From Nitratireductor basaltis (GTDB taxonomy: Bacteria > Pseudomonadota > Alphaproteobacteria > Rhizobiales > Rhizobiaceae): a stretch of 64,000 nt of DNA. Positions 15,854 through 24,080 of the stretch are shown here, one piece after another. Location: the NCBI RefSeq assembly GCF_000733725.1, contig NZ_JMQM01000002.1, positions 62,001 through 126,000 on the forward strand. Direction: 5' to 3'. The notes beneath the pieces are model-generated. The model saw only the letters and a list, made by a program, of their open reading frames with translations, made no database searches and was not told the DNA's origin. A program made the position numbers and the translations under genes. Position 1 is the stretch's first letter. Each line of letters opens with the position of its first letter.

Positions 15854-16702
15854 TTAGGGCCTGCGGTAGCCCGTGGGGCGATCATACAGTCTCGCGACAC
15901 GCTCAATAGCCAGTTCCAGAGACTCGATTGCCACCGTCATGGTGTGGCCGTTGGCATGGATGATCCTTTCATCGTCCAGCATGATCGCAACATGGCCTTT
16001 CCAGAATACCAGATCGCCACGACGCAATTCCGCCTGCTCGACCTCATGCAGGAAATGGTTTTCCTGCATGTCGGTGTCGCGCGGGCAGGCCCGCCCGGCC
16101 ATCTGCATCGAAAGCTGCACGAGACCCGAGCAATCGATCCCGCATCCGCTGCATCCACCCCAGAGATAGGGCGTGTGCAGGAAGCACTCTGCGACAGCGA
16201 CATAATCGCCATCGTCCTGCTCCAGCGGCTGAAGGTGATTGGCGATCATCGCCGAACCGTCTGCCAAGATCGCGTAGCGCGTTCCCCGCTTTTCTTCATG
16301 AGCGGACACATGCAGCCTGGCGCCCATGGAATGGCATCTGAGAGGGGGCGTTTTCAGTTCGGCCTGCGGGTATGCGAAGCTGCGCGGGACGCAGACGACA
16401 TGGGTGAGGTGCTCCGTCTTCATTTCCAGACCTGCGCTTTCGACATAGCCGACATAGTTGTCAGCGTCGGCCTGAACCCAGGACCAGCCGTCGGCCTCTT
16501 CGAAGACCTGCACATCTTCTCCATGCAGAAGCTGGGTGTCCATGCCGGCAGTAGTTGATGGCGCCGAATGAACATTGACAATCGGCACCGCCACACGGGC
16601 TGGCCATCCCTCCACAAATCGGTCTGCCTCCACGCGACCCTTCAGCCTCGTATCGGCAAGATCGCGGCGAAACGCATGAAGGCGACGGTCGAGCTTTTCC
16701 AT
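15854..16702 (-). CDS. NlpC/P60 (C40) peptidase with SH3-like domains
   Basis: A 282-residue protein with SH3-type segments (~38-94 and ~100-155) and a C-terminal NlpC/P60 domain with Cys191 (GIDCSGL), His237 (GHVAIM) and His249. These enzymes cut D-gamma-glutamyl-diamino acid bonds in peptidoglycan peptides. No signal peptide is visible, which suggests cytoplasmic recycling of muropeptides, like the DipM/gamma-D-glutamyl-L-diamino acid endopeptidases next to M17 peptidases. GGAG lies eight bases before the ATG. It starts 18 bp after the M17 peptidase gene stops, an operon. Confidence 0.9.
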   Translation of the reverse strand: MEKLDRRLHAFRRDLADTRLKGRVEADRFVEGWPARVAVPIVNVHSAPSTTAGMDTQLLHGEDVQVFEEADGWSWVQADADNYVGYVESAGLEMKTEHLTHVVCVPRSFAYPQAELKTPPLRCHSMGARLHVSAHEEKRGTRYAILADGSAMIANHLQPLEQDDGDYVAVAECFLHTPYLWGGCSGCGIDCSGLVQLSMQMAGRACPRDTDMQENHFLHEVEQAELRRGDLVFWKGHVAIMLDDERIIHANGHTMTVAIESLELAIERVARLYDRPTGYRRP

Positions 16703-16720
16703 ATGGCGTCTCCAGCCGTG

Positions 16721-18097
16721 CTAGCGGCCGTAACGCTGGCGCAGGACGTGCTCCAGCGCTCGTATGCCCTGCGCTTCGCCACCGATGGGACAGGTCGGTT
16801 TCGCCACCGGGTTCCATCCGAATACGTCGAAATGCGCCCAGCTCTTCGCTTTCTCCACGAATTTCTGCAGGAAGAGTGCAGCCGTGATGGAGCCGGCAAA
16901 ACCGTCAGCAGTGATGTTGTTGGTGTCCGCCACGCGCGATGAGAGCTTCGGCATGTAGGGCTGCCACAGCGGCATCCGCCAGAGCGGATCAGCGACCTTC
17001 TCCGATGCAGCCGCGATTTCGGCTGCGAATGTGTCATCCAGCGAATAGTAGGGCGGCAGATCTGGGCCAAGCGCGACGCGCGCAGCGCCGGTCAGCGTTG
17101 CCATGTCGATGATCACATCCGGCTCTTCCTCGTCAGCAAGCGCCAGTGCATCCGCCAGCACAAGACGACCCTCGGCGTCGGTGTTTCCGATTTCCACCGT
17201 AATCCCTTTCCGGCTCCGGAGTATGTCGCCGGGGCGGAAGGCGTTGCCTGCGATCGAATTTTCTACGGCCGGAATGAGGACACGCAGGCGAATATCGAGC
17301 CTTGATGCCATCAGCATCGATGCCAGCCCCAGGACATTGGCAGCACCGCCCATATCCTTCTTCATCAGGAGCATGCCGCTGGCCGGCTTGATATCGAGAC
17401 CACCGGTATCGAAGCAGACACCCTTGCCGACCAGTGTCACCTTCGGCGCATCGCTGCGTCCCCAGCTGAAATCGATCAGCCGCGGCGCTTCATCTGATGC
17501 GCGACCAACCGCATGGATCATCGGAAGGTTCTGTTCCAGAAGTGCATCACCGCGGATGGAATGGAAACTGGCGTCATGTTCCTCAGCAAGCCTGGCCGCT
17601 GCCGCCTCGAGTGCTTCCGGCCCCATGTCAGAGGCAGGCGTATTGATGAGGTCGCGGGTCAGGTAGGTCGCCACGCTCAGTTCTTCCACGCGTTTGGCAT
17701 CCACGCCGTCGGGAAGCACGAATTCCAGATTTCCGGTCGGCTTCTTCCCGTAGCGGGTGAAGCTGTAGCCACCCAGGGCAAGTGAAAGCGCTGCGAGCTC
17801 CGGCTCGGGAAGACTGCCGCTGAGACGGTAGCGGCCTTCGGGCAATTTTCGGGCGAGCGCTCCGAGGGAAAGCGTCTTCAGCGGATGCCGGTCATCCGAT
17901 ATGCCGAAGAGCACACCTGCGAGCCTGCCGCTATCGCCGGGTAGAAGAAGCATTTCCCCTTCTTCGCCTTCATATCCGGCCGCCCCAGCCCAATCGCGTG
18001 CGGCTGCATCAACCCCAACGGCATCAAGATCGCCTGCTTTCACGAGATAAACCGGAACGGCGTTGTCAGGAGAGGATGAGCTGAAGCTTACAGGCAT
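16721..18097 (-). CDS. M17 leucyl aminopeptidase family protein
   Basis: A 458-residue cytosolic metallopeptidase. Metal ligands Lys225, Asp230, Asp248, Asp307 and Glu309 and the catalytic Lys237 and Arg311 are all in place (KGVCFDTGGLDIKP, KKDMGGAANVLG, NTDAEGRLVLADAL). It removes N-terminal residues from peptides using two divalent metals. The length is at the short end for PepA (~480-500), nearer the PepB-like alphaproteobacterial branch. It is the first gene of a two-gene unit with the NlpC/P60 peptidase, fitting murein peptide turnover. Confidence 0.93.
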   Translation of the reverse strand: MPVSFSSSSPDNAVPVYLVKAGDLDAVGVDAAARDWAGAAGYEGEEGEMLLLPGDSGRLAGVLFGISDDRHPLKTLSLGALARKLPEGRYRLSGSLPEPELAALSLALGGYSFTRYGKKPTGNLEFVLPDGVDAKRVEELSVATYLTRDLINTPASDMGPEALEAAAARLAEEHDASFHSIRGDALLEQNLPMIHAVGRASDEAPRLIDFSWGRSDAPKVTLVGKGVCFDTGGLDIKPASGMLLMKKDMGGAANVLGLASMLMASRLDIRLRVLIPAVENSIAGNAFRPGDILRSRKGITVEIGNTDAEGRLVLADALALADEEEPDVIIDMATLTGAARVALGPDLPPYYSLDDTFAAEIAAASEKVADPLWRMPLWQPYMPKLSSRVADTNNITADGFAGSITAALFLQKFVEKAKSWAHFDVFGWNPVAKPTCPIGGEAQGIRALEHVLRQRYGR

Positions 18098-18143
18098 GAA
18101 GCACCTTTCGCGATGAATGGTCGAAGCGTCGGATTAACACTCC

Positions 18144-18155
18144 ATTAGGGTTAAC
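18144..18155. promoter_or_regulatory. ATTAGGGTTAAC element in the tadD / M17 peptidase promoter
   Basis: A 12-mer that differs by one base from ATTAAGGTTAAC at 49416-49427, upstream of cpaB. It is embedded in TTAACACTCCATTAGGG, which contains TTAA-N7-TTA, part of the CtrA consensus TTAA-N7-TTAAC. A shared regulator of tadD and the cpa operon is possible but weakly supported. Confidence 0.25.
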
Positions 18156-18208
18156 GGAATACTTCTGAAGGTGGAATCGGGTGAGGTCCAGGTGAAGGAT
18201 TGAGGGTA

Positions 18209-19042
18209 ATGGTTGCGCAGAATCAGGGTGAAGCGAAGCGGCTTCGGGTACTGACGCTGATTGGCGTTGCCCTTGTTTCCACCAGCGTTCTGGCAGGATG
18301 TGCGAATTCTGCGCGCAAGGTCAGTCAAATCACCACCAACGCCGTCTCTCGCGACGCGTCACGCTCTCTCGACACGCTTTCCGCACCGGAACTGCATCAG
18401 GCAGCACAGTCAACAGGCCAGGCCTATGCGCGCAATCCGAAGGATCGCGACGTCGCCATGCGCTATTCGACCTTGCTGCAGATGAACGGGCAGAGCGATC
18501 AGGCGCTGGCCGTCATGCGCAAGCTTGCCATCGACTTCCCGAAGGACCGCGAGGTGCTCGCCGCCTATGGCAAGGCGCTGGCGGCAGCGGGCGAGCTGAA
18601 GCCGGCCCTTGATGCGGTTCGCCGCGCCCAGACGCCGGAATATCCCGATTGGCGGCTTCTGTCGGCTGAAGGAGCAATCCTCGATCAGCTGGGCGAAGCG
18701 GAACAGGCGCGCGTGCTTTATCGCAAGGCCCTGAGCATGCAGCCCAACGAGGCTTCGGTGCTGTCGAATATGGGCATGTCCTATCTCCTGGAAGGCGATC
18801 TTCAGACGGCCGAAAAATATATGGGCCAGGCTGCAAGCTCACCGGGCGCCGACAGCCGCGTGCGCCAGAACCTTGCCCTGGTCATCGGGCTGCAGGGGCG
18901 TTTCTCTGATGCGGAGAAGATCGCGCGGCAGGAACTTTCGCCAGAACAGGCCGAGGCAAACGTAGCCTATCTGCGCACAATGCTGGCGCAAAACAACAGC
19001 TGGGCTCAAATCGCGAAAGAAGACAAGCGCAAGAACCAGTAG
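18209..19042 (+). CDS. tadD: TPR lipoprotein, Tad pilus assembly protein TadD
   Basis: A 277-residue protein with a lipoprotein signal (lipobox LAGC, Cys31) and tetratricopeptide repeats across ~60-230. It matches TadD, which helps localise and assemble the outer membrane parts of the Flp/Tad pilus. GAGGG just before ATG 18209 decides the start. It is ~23 kb from the cpa/tad operon (41.4-49.4 kb), beside rpoN instead, yet shares a promoter 12-mer with cpaB. A generic TPR lipoprotein is the alternative reading. Confidence 0.82.
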   Translation: MVAQNQGEAKRLRVLTLIGVALVSTSVLAGCANSARKVSQITTNAVSRDASRSLDTLSAPELHQAAQSTGQAYARNPKDRDVAMRYSTLLQMNGQSDQALAVMRKLAIDFPKDREVLAAYGKALAAAGELKPALDAVRRAQTPEYPDWRLLSAEGAILDQLGEAEQARVLYRKALSMQPNEASVLSNMGMSYLLEGDLQTAEKYMGQAASSPGADSRVRQNLALVIGLQGRFSDAEKIARQELSPEQAEANVAYLRTMLAQNNSWAQIAKEDKRKNQ

Positions 19043-19080
19043 CCGGCTCGATTGACAAGCAAGTAGCGGGCCAGTTGAAT
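19043..19080 (+). promoter_or_regulatory. Candidate sigma-70-type promoter of rpoN within a 15-bp block shared with hpf
   Basis: CCGGCTCGATTGACA (19043-19057) is identical to 21826-21840 upstream of hpf. It gives TTGACA, a 17-bp spacer and TTGAAT (4 of 6 matches to TATAAT), ending ~46 bp before the rpoN start. It begins directly after the tadD stop, so rpoN probably has its own promoter. Confidence 0.5.
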
Positions 19081-19125
19081 GGCACCGCAGCAATTCAGTG
19101 TTCTCGAGCGTGTGGCGTAAACATC

Positions 19126-20598
19126 ATGGCCTTGTCGCCAGGTCTCCAGCTGCGTCAAAGCCAATCCATGGTGATGACGCCCCAGCTACTGCAGTCCATC
19201 AGGCTTCTGCAGATGACGGGTGTCGAGCTCGAACGCGTTATCGAGGCGGAGATGGAGCGCAACCCGCTGCTTGAACGCGCGGAAGCTCCCGAAGACGGCG
19301 TCGAGGCCAGCACGGCAGGCGATGTTCAGCGCGAAAGCGCCAGCAGCATTGCGGACAAGCTAGATTCATCGCTTGAAAATCTCTTCCCCGATGATCCGGG
19401 TCGCGGCGACGCACTAGCGCCGGATATGGCAGCGCAGTGGCGTTCCTCCGCAGGTGCGGGCAGTGCGGGAGAAGATTGGGACATCGGGCAGAGTGCGAGC
19501 GCACCGGTAACGCTGCGCGACCATCTGGCGGAGCAGATCAGCTTCGCCTTCACCGATCCCCAGGAGCGGCTGATTGCGGCCGAACTGGCGGATTGTCTCG
19601 ATGAAGCTGGCTACCTCGCCACGGACCTCGTTTCCTTGTGCGAGAGCCTCGGCGCGGACCTGGCGGAGCTGAAAGTGGTGCTCCAACGCTGCCAGCAGTT
19701 TGATCCGCCAGGGCTTTTTGCGCGCAATCTGGCCGAATGCCTTGGACTTCAGCTCAAGGCACGCGACCGGCTGGACCCGGCCATGGCGGCCTTGATGGAG
19801 AATCTTGAACTCCTGGGCAAAAGGGATTTTGCCACTCTGCGCCGCCTTTGTGGTGTCGACGAGGAAGACCTCGTGGAAATGCTGGCCGAAATACGCGCGC
19901 TGGACCCGAAACCGGGCCTCGCATTCAGCGGCGGCAGTGCGGAGACGATCATTCCCGATGTCAGCGTGAAACAGGCGCCAGACGGAACATGGGCGATCGA
20001 ACTCAATGCCGAGGCGATGCCGAAGGTGCTCGTCAACGAGACCTATTTCACCACGGTTTCCAGGAATGCAGAGAAGGAAGATCGGGCATTTCTGAACGAG
20101 TGCCTGCAGAGCGCCAACTGGATCGCGCGCAGCCTCGATCAGCGAGCGCGCACGATCCTGAAAGTGGCAAGCGAAATCGTGCGCCAGCAGGATGCCTTTC
20201 TGGTGCATGGCGTGCGCCATCTCAAGCCGCTGAAGCTATCGACGGTCGCCGATGCGATCGGCATGCATGAATCCACCGTAAGCCGTGTCGCAGCCAACAA
20301 ATACATGATGACGCCGCGCGGGGTGTTCGAACTACGCTATTTCTTCACCACCGCCCTGGGTGGCTCCGAAGGCGCCGAAGCACACTCCTCCGAAGCGGTA
20401 CGCGATCGCATCAGGAGCCTTATCGACAGCGAAACCGCTAAATCTGTGCTTTCCGACGACGCCATCGTGGAACATCTTGCGAAAGAAGGGATTGAGATTG
20501 CACGGCGCACCGTTGCCAAGTATCGAGAGGGCATGAACATCCCCTCTTCGGTTCAACGGCGTCGGGAAAAGAAGGCGCTGGCCCGGGCGAGTGCCTAG
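19126..20598 (+). CDS. rpoN: RNA polymerase sigma-54 factor
   Basis: A 490-residue sigma-54 with the Gln-rich region I (ALSPGLQLRQSQSMVMTPQLLQSIRLLQM), an acidic linker, the core-binding domain and the RpoN box ARRTVAKYRE at ~459-468 that recognises the -24 element. It directs RNA polymerase to -24/-12 promoters with AAA+ activators, chiefly nitrogen-related genes. The start at 19126 matches the usual N-terminus, although the ribosome site is weak. The order rpoN - kinase - hpf - ptsN keeps the classic rpoN cluster with one gene inserted; lptB, normally just upstream, is absent. Confidence 0.96.
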   Translation: MALSPGLQLRQSQSMVMTPQLLQSIRLLQMTGVELERVIEAEMERNPLLERAEAPEDGVEASTAGDVQRESASSIADKLDSSLENLFPDDPGRGDALAPDMAAQWRSSAGAGSAGEDWDIGQSASAPVTLRDHLAEQISFAFTDPQERLIAAELADCLDEAGYLATDLVSLCESLGADLAELKVVLQRCQQFDPPGLFARNLAECLGLQLKARDRLDPAMAALMENLELLGKRDFATLRRLCGVDEEDLVEMLAEIRALDPKPGLAFSGGSAETIIPDVSVKQAPDGTWAIELNAEAMPKVLVNETYFTTVSRNAEKEDRAFLNECLQSANWIARSLDQRARTILKVASEIVRQQDAFLVHGVRHLKPLKLSTVADAIGMHESTVSRVAANKYMMTPRGVFELRYFFTTALGGSEGAEAHSSEAVRDRIRSLIDSETAKSVLSDDAIVEHLAKEGIEIARRTVAKYREGMNIPSSVQRRREKKALARASA

Positions 20599-20671
20599 AA
20601 CTGCATGGCCAAAACGATTGGCAGCAAAGTGATCAATCAACGAATGCAGATTGCATCGCAGGGGATTTAGC

Positions 20672-21772
20672 TTGAGAGCCAGAGCGCATCCTGAACAGAC
20701 AGAACGTCTGAAGACTCTTTACCGATACGAGATACTGGATACGCCCCGCGAGGAAGAGTTCGACGAGATCGTCGCGCTCACGGCGCAAATCTGCGAAGCG
20801 CCGATATCGGTCATCAACATAATCGATGCAGAACGCCAGTGGTTCAAGGCCGAGGTCGGGCTTGGCACCCGCGAGACCCCCATCGACACGTCGATTTGCG
20901 CCCATATCATACTGGACGAAAATTTCGTCGAGATCGAAGACACGTTGCAAGATCCGCGCCTGAGAGACAATCCGCTGTGCCTGGCGGAAAGGGGCGGTCT
21001 GCGCTTTTATGCAGGCGCTCGGCTCGTTGCGCCGAACGGCATGCCACTTGGCACACTTTGCGTCCTGGACCACCAACCCCGCCAACTGAACGACCTGCAG
21101 CGCAATGCGATCAGGGTGCTTGCTCGGCAAGTCATGAAGCAGTTCGAGCTACGCCTCGCGCTGCGTGACCAGGAGGTGCTGCGCGGCGAGATCGATCACC
21201 GGGTGAAGAACTCCCTGCAGACCGTTTCCTCCATCGTGCGGCTTTATCAGCGTGATGTGGCGGACGAAACTGCTCGGGATGCTCTGGTGGCCGTTCAGCG
21301 ACGCATCGACGCGATCGGCGCGCTTCACGAACAGCTTCAAGGCTCTTCGTCCGGCCAGCTGATCGACATCCGGAAGTTTCTCGAACGCCTCGTCGGCCTT
21401 CTGCAGGAGACCGCGCCGGACAATGTCAAACTTCGATCAAGCGCCGTGCATGCGGTGGTCGATTCGGACACTGCCTCTGCGCTGGGCATGATTGTCAGCG
21501 AGTTCGTCGCCAATTCCCTGAAACACGGATTTCCCGAGACGCAGGCCGGCAATGTGACGGTCGAGCTGAAAAAGGCGGATGCGCAATTCGTGCTCACCTG
21601 CAGTGACGACGGCCTGGGCAGCAATGCGCGCAAACCCAAGCTCGGAAAAATCGGGAGCCTGGGCACCAACATCATGAACGCCGCCGCCTCTCGGCTAAAC
21701 GGCGAGTTTTCCCAAGCGCTTGACGAGAATGGCAGCCGCCTTTCAATGACCTTTGAGCATGTCTACGCCTGA
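20672..21772 (+). CDS. GAF-domain sensor histidine kinase (HisKA_2 type)
   Basis: A 366-residue soluble kinase: GAF domain (~15-155), HisKA_2 dimerisation/phosphoacceptor segment with His176 (DHRVKNSLQTVSS), and a HATPase domain (SEFVANSLKHGF, CSDDGLGSN). No membrane segment is seen. TTG 20672 is chosen because AGGGG lies seven bases upstream; a TTG seven codons earlier is possible. Related kinases feed general stress or light/redox pathways in alphaproteobacteria. Its place between rpoN and hpf is unusual and may tie it to nutrient or dormancy control, which is inference. Confidence 0.88.
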   Translation: MRARAHPEQTERLKTLYRYEILDTPREEEFDEIVALTAQICEAPISVINIIDAERQWFKAEVGLGTRETPIDTSICAHIILDENFVEIEDTLQDPRLRDNPLCLAERGGLRFYAGARLVAPNGMPLGTLCVLDHQPRQLNDLQRNAIRVLARQVMKQFELRLALRDQEVLRGEIDHRVKNSLQTVSSIVRLYQRDVADETARDALVAVQRRIDAIGALHEQLQGSSSGQLIDIRKFLERLVGLLQETAPDNVKLRSSAVHAVVDSDTASALGMIVSEFVANSLKHGFPETQAGNVTVELKKADAQFVLTCSDDGLGSNARKPKLGKIGSLGTNIMNAAASRLNGEFSQALDENGSRLSMTFEHVYA

Positions 21773-21825
21773 ATTGGCAGTGTGAATTACTTGCGCAAGA
21801 CAATCCCGCCACGGAAGCAGGTGGC

Positions 21826-21863
21826 CCGGCTCGATTGACATTGCGCCCCCAAGCCACTAGAAG
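21826..21863 (+). promoter_or_regulatory. Candidate sigma-70-type promoter of hpf-ptsN
   Basis: CCGGCTCGATTGACA (21826-21840) repeats the block before rpoN. TTGACA (21835-21840), 17-bp spacer, TAGAAG (21858-21863). It lies ~180 bp before the hpf start and would give a long leader. Confidence 0.5.
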
Positions 21864-22041
21864 CCGCGCGCAGCGAGGGTGGCTGAACTTGAAGTGGCCA
21901 ACCTGTTCCAATCGGCTCGAGACCAGAAACGCGATTTACGGGCAACGAAGCGTGGTGAGTGGTGCCGAAACCTTGTGCGCGTAGGCCACACGTATAAACT
22001 TGCATTCCGTAAAATCACATTGAAGGAAGGTCTGTCATCTC

Positions 22042-22620
22042 ATGAGCCTCCGAATTTCCGGCAAGCATATGGACATCGGTGATGCGTTCCGCGAACGCAT
22101 CGAGACCAGGATCAACGAAGCCGTCGACAAATATTTCGATGGGGGCTTTTCGGGCCGGGTGACGGTTGAGAAAGCCGGGCAGCGCTTTTCGGCAGACTGC
22201 ACCGTTCATCTTGATACCGGAATGGTGTTCCAGGCGACCGGCCAGGCGCAGGAGCCGCAGCCGGCTTTTGATGCCGCAGCAGAGCGAATCGAGAAGCGGC
22301 TGCGCCGCTACAAGCGCAAGCTCAAGTCCCATGCGACCGGTGGCAATGGCATCGATCCGATGGACATCGCCTACCGCATCATGTCGCCGGTGGCGGATGA
22401 AGAAGAAGAAGTGGCAGAAGATTTCGCGCCAACGGTGGTGGCCGAATCACGCATGCCGCTGAAGACCATGTCCGTCGCCTCGGCCGTGATCGAACTCGAC
22501 ACAAAGGACAGCCCTGTTTTCGTGTTCCGCAACGCGGGAACCGACGGGGTGAACATTGTTTATCGCCGCGCAGATGGCAATATCGGCTGGATTGATCCGT
22601 CCAATATAGCGGGCGAATGA
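22042..22620 (+). CDS. hpf: Ribosome hibernation-promoting factor, long form
   Basis: A 192-residue HPF/RaiA protein. The N-terminal ~100 residues (LRISGKHMDIGDAFRERIETRI onward) bind the ribosomal decoding centre. The C-terminal ~55-residue domain (MSVASAVIELDTKDSPVFVFRN, GNIGWIDPSN) dimerises ribosomes into 100S particles, so this is the long form. It stores inactive ribosomes in stationary phase. GAAGGAAGG is upstream. It is followed after a GC hairpin by ptsN, the normal partner in the rpoN cluster. Confidence 0.95.
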   Translation: MSLRISGKHMDIGDAFRERIETRINEAVDKYFDGGFSGRVTVEKAGQRFSADCTVHLDTGMVFQATGQAQEPQPAFDAAAERIEKRLRRYKRKLKSHATGGNGIDPMDIAYRIMSPVADEEEEVAEDFAPTVVAESRMPLKTMSVASAVIELDTKDSPVFVFRNAGTDGVNIVYRRADGNIGWIDPSNIAGE

Positions 22621-22626
22621 TTGGCA

Positions 22627-22646
22627 GGGGCGGGGCTACCCGCCCC
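22627..22646. other. GC-rich hairpin between hpf and ptsN
   Basis: A perfect 8-bp stem GGGGCGGG / CCCGCCCC with loop GCTA, flanked by GGCA and CTGCC that can extend pairing. No T-run follows on either strand, so it is more likely an mRNA stabiliser or attenuator between the two cistrons than a full terminator. Confidence 0.55.
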
Positions 22647-22669
22647 AACTGCCGGAATAGAGGAATAAC

Positions 22670-23137
22670 ATGATGGATCTCAGTGATCTGATCGAGGTTT
22701 CAGCGATCGTGCCGTCGCTGAAGGCGAATTCGAAGAAGCAGGTTCTGCAGCTTCTTTCGGAAAAGGCGGCAAGCGTTACCGGCCTTACAGAGCGCGAGAT
22801 TTTCGATACGATCCTTCAGCGCGAGCGCCTGGGATCCACAGGGGTGGGCAATGGCATTGCCATTCCACACGGTAAACTTGCGGGAATTTCCGAAATCACG
22901 GGTATCTTTGCGCGCCTCGACCACCCAGTCGAGTTTGATTCGCTGGATGATCGCCCCGTCGACCTCGTGTTCATGCTGCTTGCACCGGAAGGTGCAGGCG
23001 CGGACCACCTGAAGGCCCTTTCACGGATTGCCCGCGTGCTGCGCGATCCGGATACCACAGCCAAGATTCGCGGCACGGATGACGCTGCTGCCATACACAA
23101 TCTTCTTGCTCAGGCACCCGCCTCCAACGCAGCATGA
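22670..23137 (+). CDS. ptsN: Nitrogen phosphotransferase EIIA protein (PtsN)
   Basis: A 155-residue EIIA-Ntr protein with phosphoacceptor His67 in GIAIPHGK and the conserved RLGSTGVGNG before it. It accepts phosphate from NPr and regulates potassium and nitrogen/carbon balance and, in rhizobia, ABC transporters. The start may be either of two adjacent ATGs (22670 or 22673). Position after hpf in the rpoN cluster is canonical. A convergent DUF1150 gene follows after a hairpin. Confidence 0.95.
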   Translation: MMDLSDLIEVSAIVPSLKANSKKQVLQLLSEKAASVTGLTEREIFDTILQRERLGSTGVGNGIAIPHGKLAGISEITGIFARLDHPVEFDSLDDRPVDLVFMLLAPEGAGADHLKALSRIARVLRDPDTTAKIRGTDDAAAIHNLLAQAPASNAA

Positions 23138-23139
23138 AC

Positions 23140-23162
23140 GAGGCCGCATTCAACGCGGCCTC
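23140..23162. terminator. Hairpin between ptsN and DUF1150 genes, probable terminator
   Basis: An 8-bp perfect stem GAGGCCGC / GCGGCCTC with a 7-nt loop, starting just after the ptsN stop. The following GGATATTCAATTG is only weakly T-rich. It separates convergent genes. Confidence 0.45.
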
Positions 23163-23176
23163 GGATATTCAATTGT

Positions 23177-23443
23177 CTAATGAAGACTGACCGGCTGCAG
23201 ATCGTTCTGCAACACACCCGCGAGCGCTGCTGCACGCGCATCAGCAAGAAGGATGGGGTCTCCATTCGCGCCAAAGACTGCCCAAAGCTTGGTACCGGGC
23301 TCGATATCCATCATCTCCGACACGGCGGGAAATGCGCCCTGCAATTCGGTCGCATCCATCTGGCGCATATAGGCTACGGCGCCTTCGCCAAGATGAGCCA
23401 ATTGCTGTTCCGTAACGGCAAATTTCTTTTCATTCGCGACCAT
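23177..23443 (-). CDS. DUF1150 family protein
   Basis: An 88-residue protein of the alphaproteobacterial DUF1150 family (MRQMDATELQGAFPAVSEMMDIEPGTKLWAVFGANGDPI is typical). No catalytic residues are known. GGAGG before the ATG is clear. It lies 88 bp downstream of the hsp20 gene on the same strand, an association seen in many Rhizobiales, so a stress or proteostasis role is suggested. Confidence 0.9.
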   Translation of the reverse strand: MVANEKKFAVTEQQLAHLGEGAVAYMRQMDATELQGAFPAVSEMMDIEPGTKLWAVFGANGDPILLADARAAALAGVLQNDLQPVSLH

Positions 23444-23531
23444 TACTAGCCTCCTTTCAGGCAGCCGTCCTCATGACCAACTGCAACGAGAGCCTCCCAA
23501 TTCGGTATCGGGTTAACGGCTGAACCGCCAT

Positions 23532-23966
23532 TTAGTCCCGCACCGAAATATTAATTTTGCGAACCATGCGTTCAGGACGGGGTCGATCGAGGTCGATGGA
23601 CAACAGCCCGTTCTTCAGTTCCGCGCTGCGAACACGCATTCCATCAGCCAGCACGAACACACGCTGGAACTGACGGGCTGCTATCCCGCGGTGCAGATAT
23701 TCTCGGTCCTCGTCATCGGCCTGCCGGCCTCGGACCACGAGTTGGTTCTCCTCGGTCGCAACCTCGAGATCCTGTTCGCCGAAACCTGCCACCGCGAGCG
23801 TGATGCGCAGCTTTTCGGCCGGGCCATCCTCGCCTTCATCCGCGCGAATGCGCTCGATATTGTAGGGTGGATAGCTGTCGCCGGATTTCGCTACACGCTC
23901 CAGCGTTTTTTCCATACTGTCGAACCCCAGAAGGAGCGGGTTCGAGAAGGGCGTCATACGCGTCAT
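23532..23966 (-). CDS. Hsp20-family small heat-shock protein
   Basis: A 144-residue alpha-crystallin-domain chaperone of the IbpA class. The core spans ~35-130 (YNIERI, ITLAVAGFGEQDLEVATEENQLVVRGRQ, YLHRGIAARQFQRVFVL) and ends with the ELKNGLLSIDL strand followed by ERMVRKINI. It holds unfolding proteins for refolding by DnaK/ClpB. An SD-like AGGACAGGA precedes the ATG. A possible sigma-32 promoter lies 70-100 bp upstream. DUF1150 follows. Confidence 0.93.
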   Translation of the reverse strand: MTRMTPFSNPLLLGFDSMEKTLERVAKSGDSYPPYNIERIRADEGEDGPAEKLRITLAVAGFGEQDLEVATEENQLVVRGRQADDEDREYLHRGIAARQFQRVFVLADGMRVRSAELKNGLLSIDLDRPRPERMVRKINISVRD

Positions 23967-24034
23967 TTCATCCTGTCCTCAAAGAGCGACGTGGACAGAC
24001 GGGAACCCGAATGGCATTCCGGTCTGCAAGACTG

Positions 24035-24063
24035 ATATGGTCTCTCGCTTCAACTGATTCAAG
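24035..24063 (-). promoter_or_regulatory. Candidate sigma-32 promoter of hsp20
   Basis: On the minus strand CTTGAAT (24063-24057), 14 bp, then GACCATAT (24042-24035), compared with CTTGAAA-N11-16-CCCCATNT. It lies 69 bp and more upstream of the hsp20 start, in the divergent region with the nucleoside hydrolase gene. Match by eye only. Confidence 0.4.
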
Positions 24064-24080
24064 AACAGGAAACCCTGCTC

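Noticed and set aside
21990-22015. Possible sigma-54 site before hpf (GGCC..TTGCA)
   Set aside because: The GG and GC are not 10 bases apart, so the -24/-12 spacing fails.
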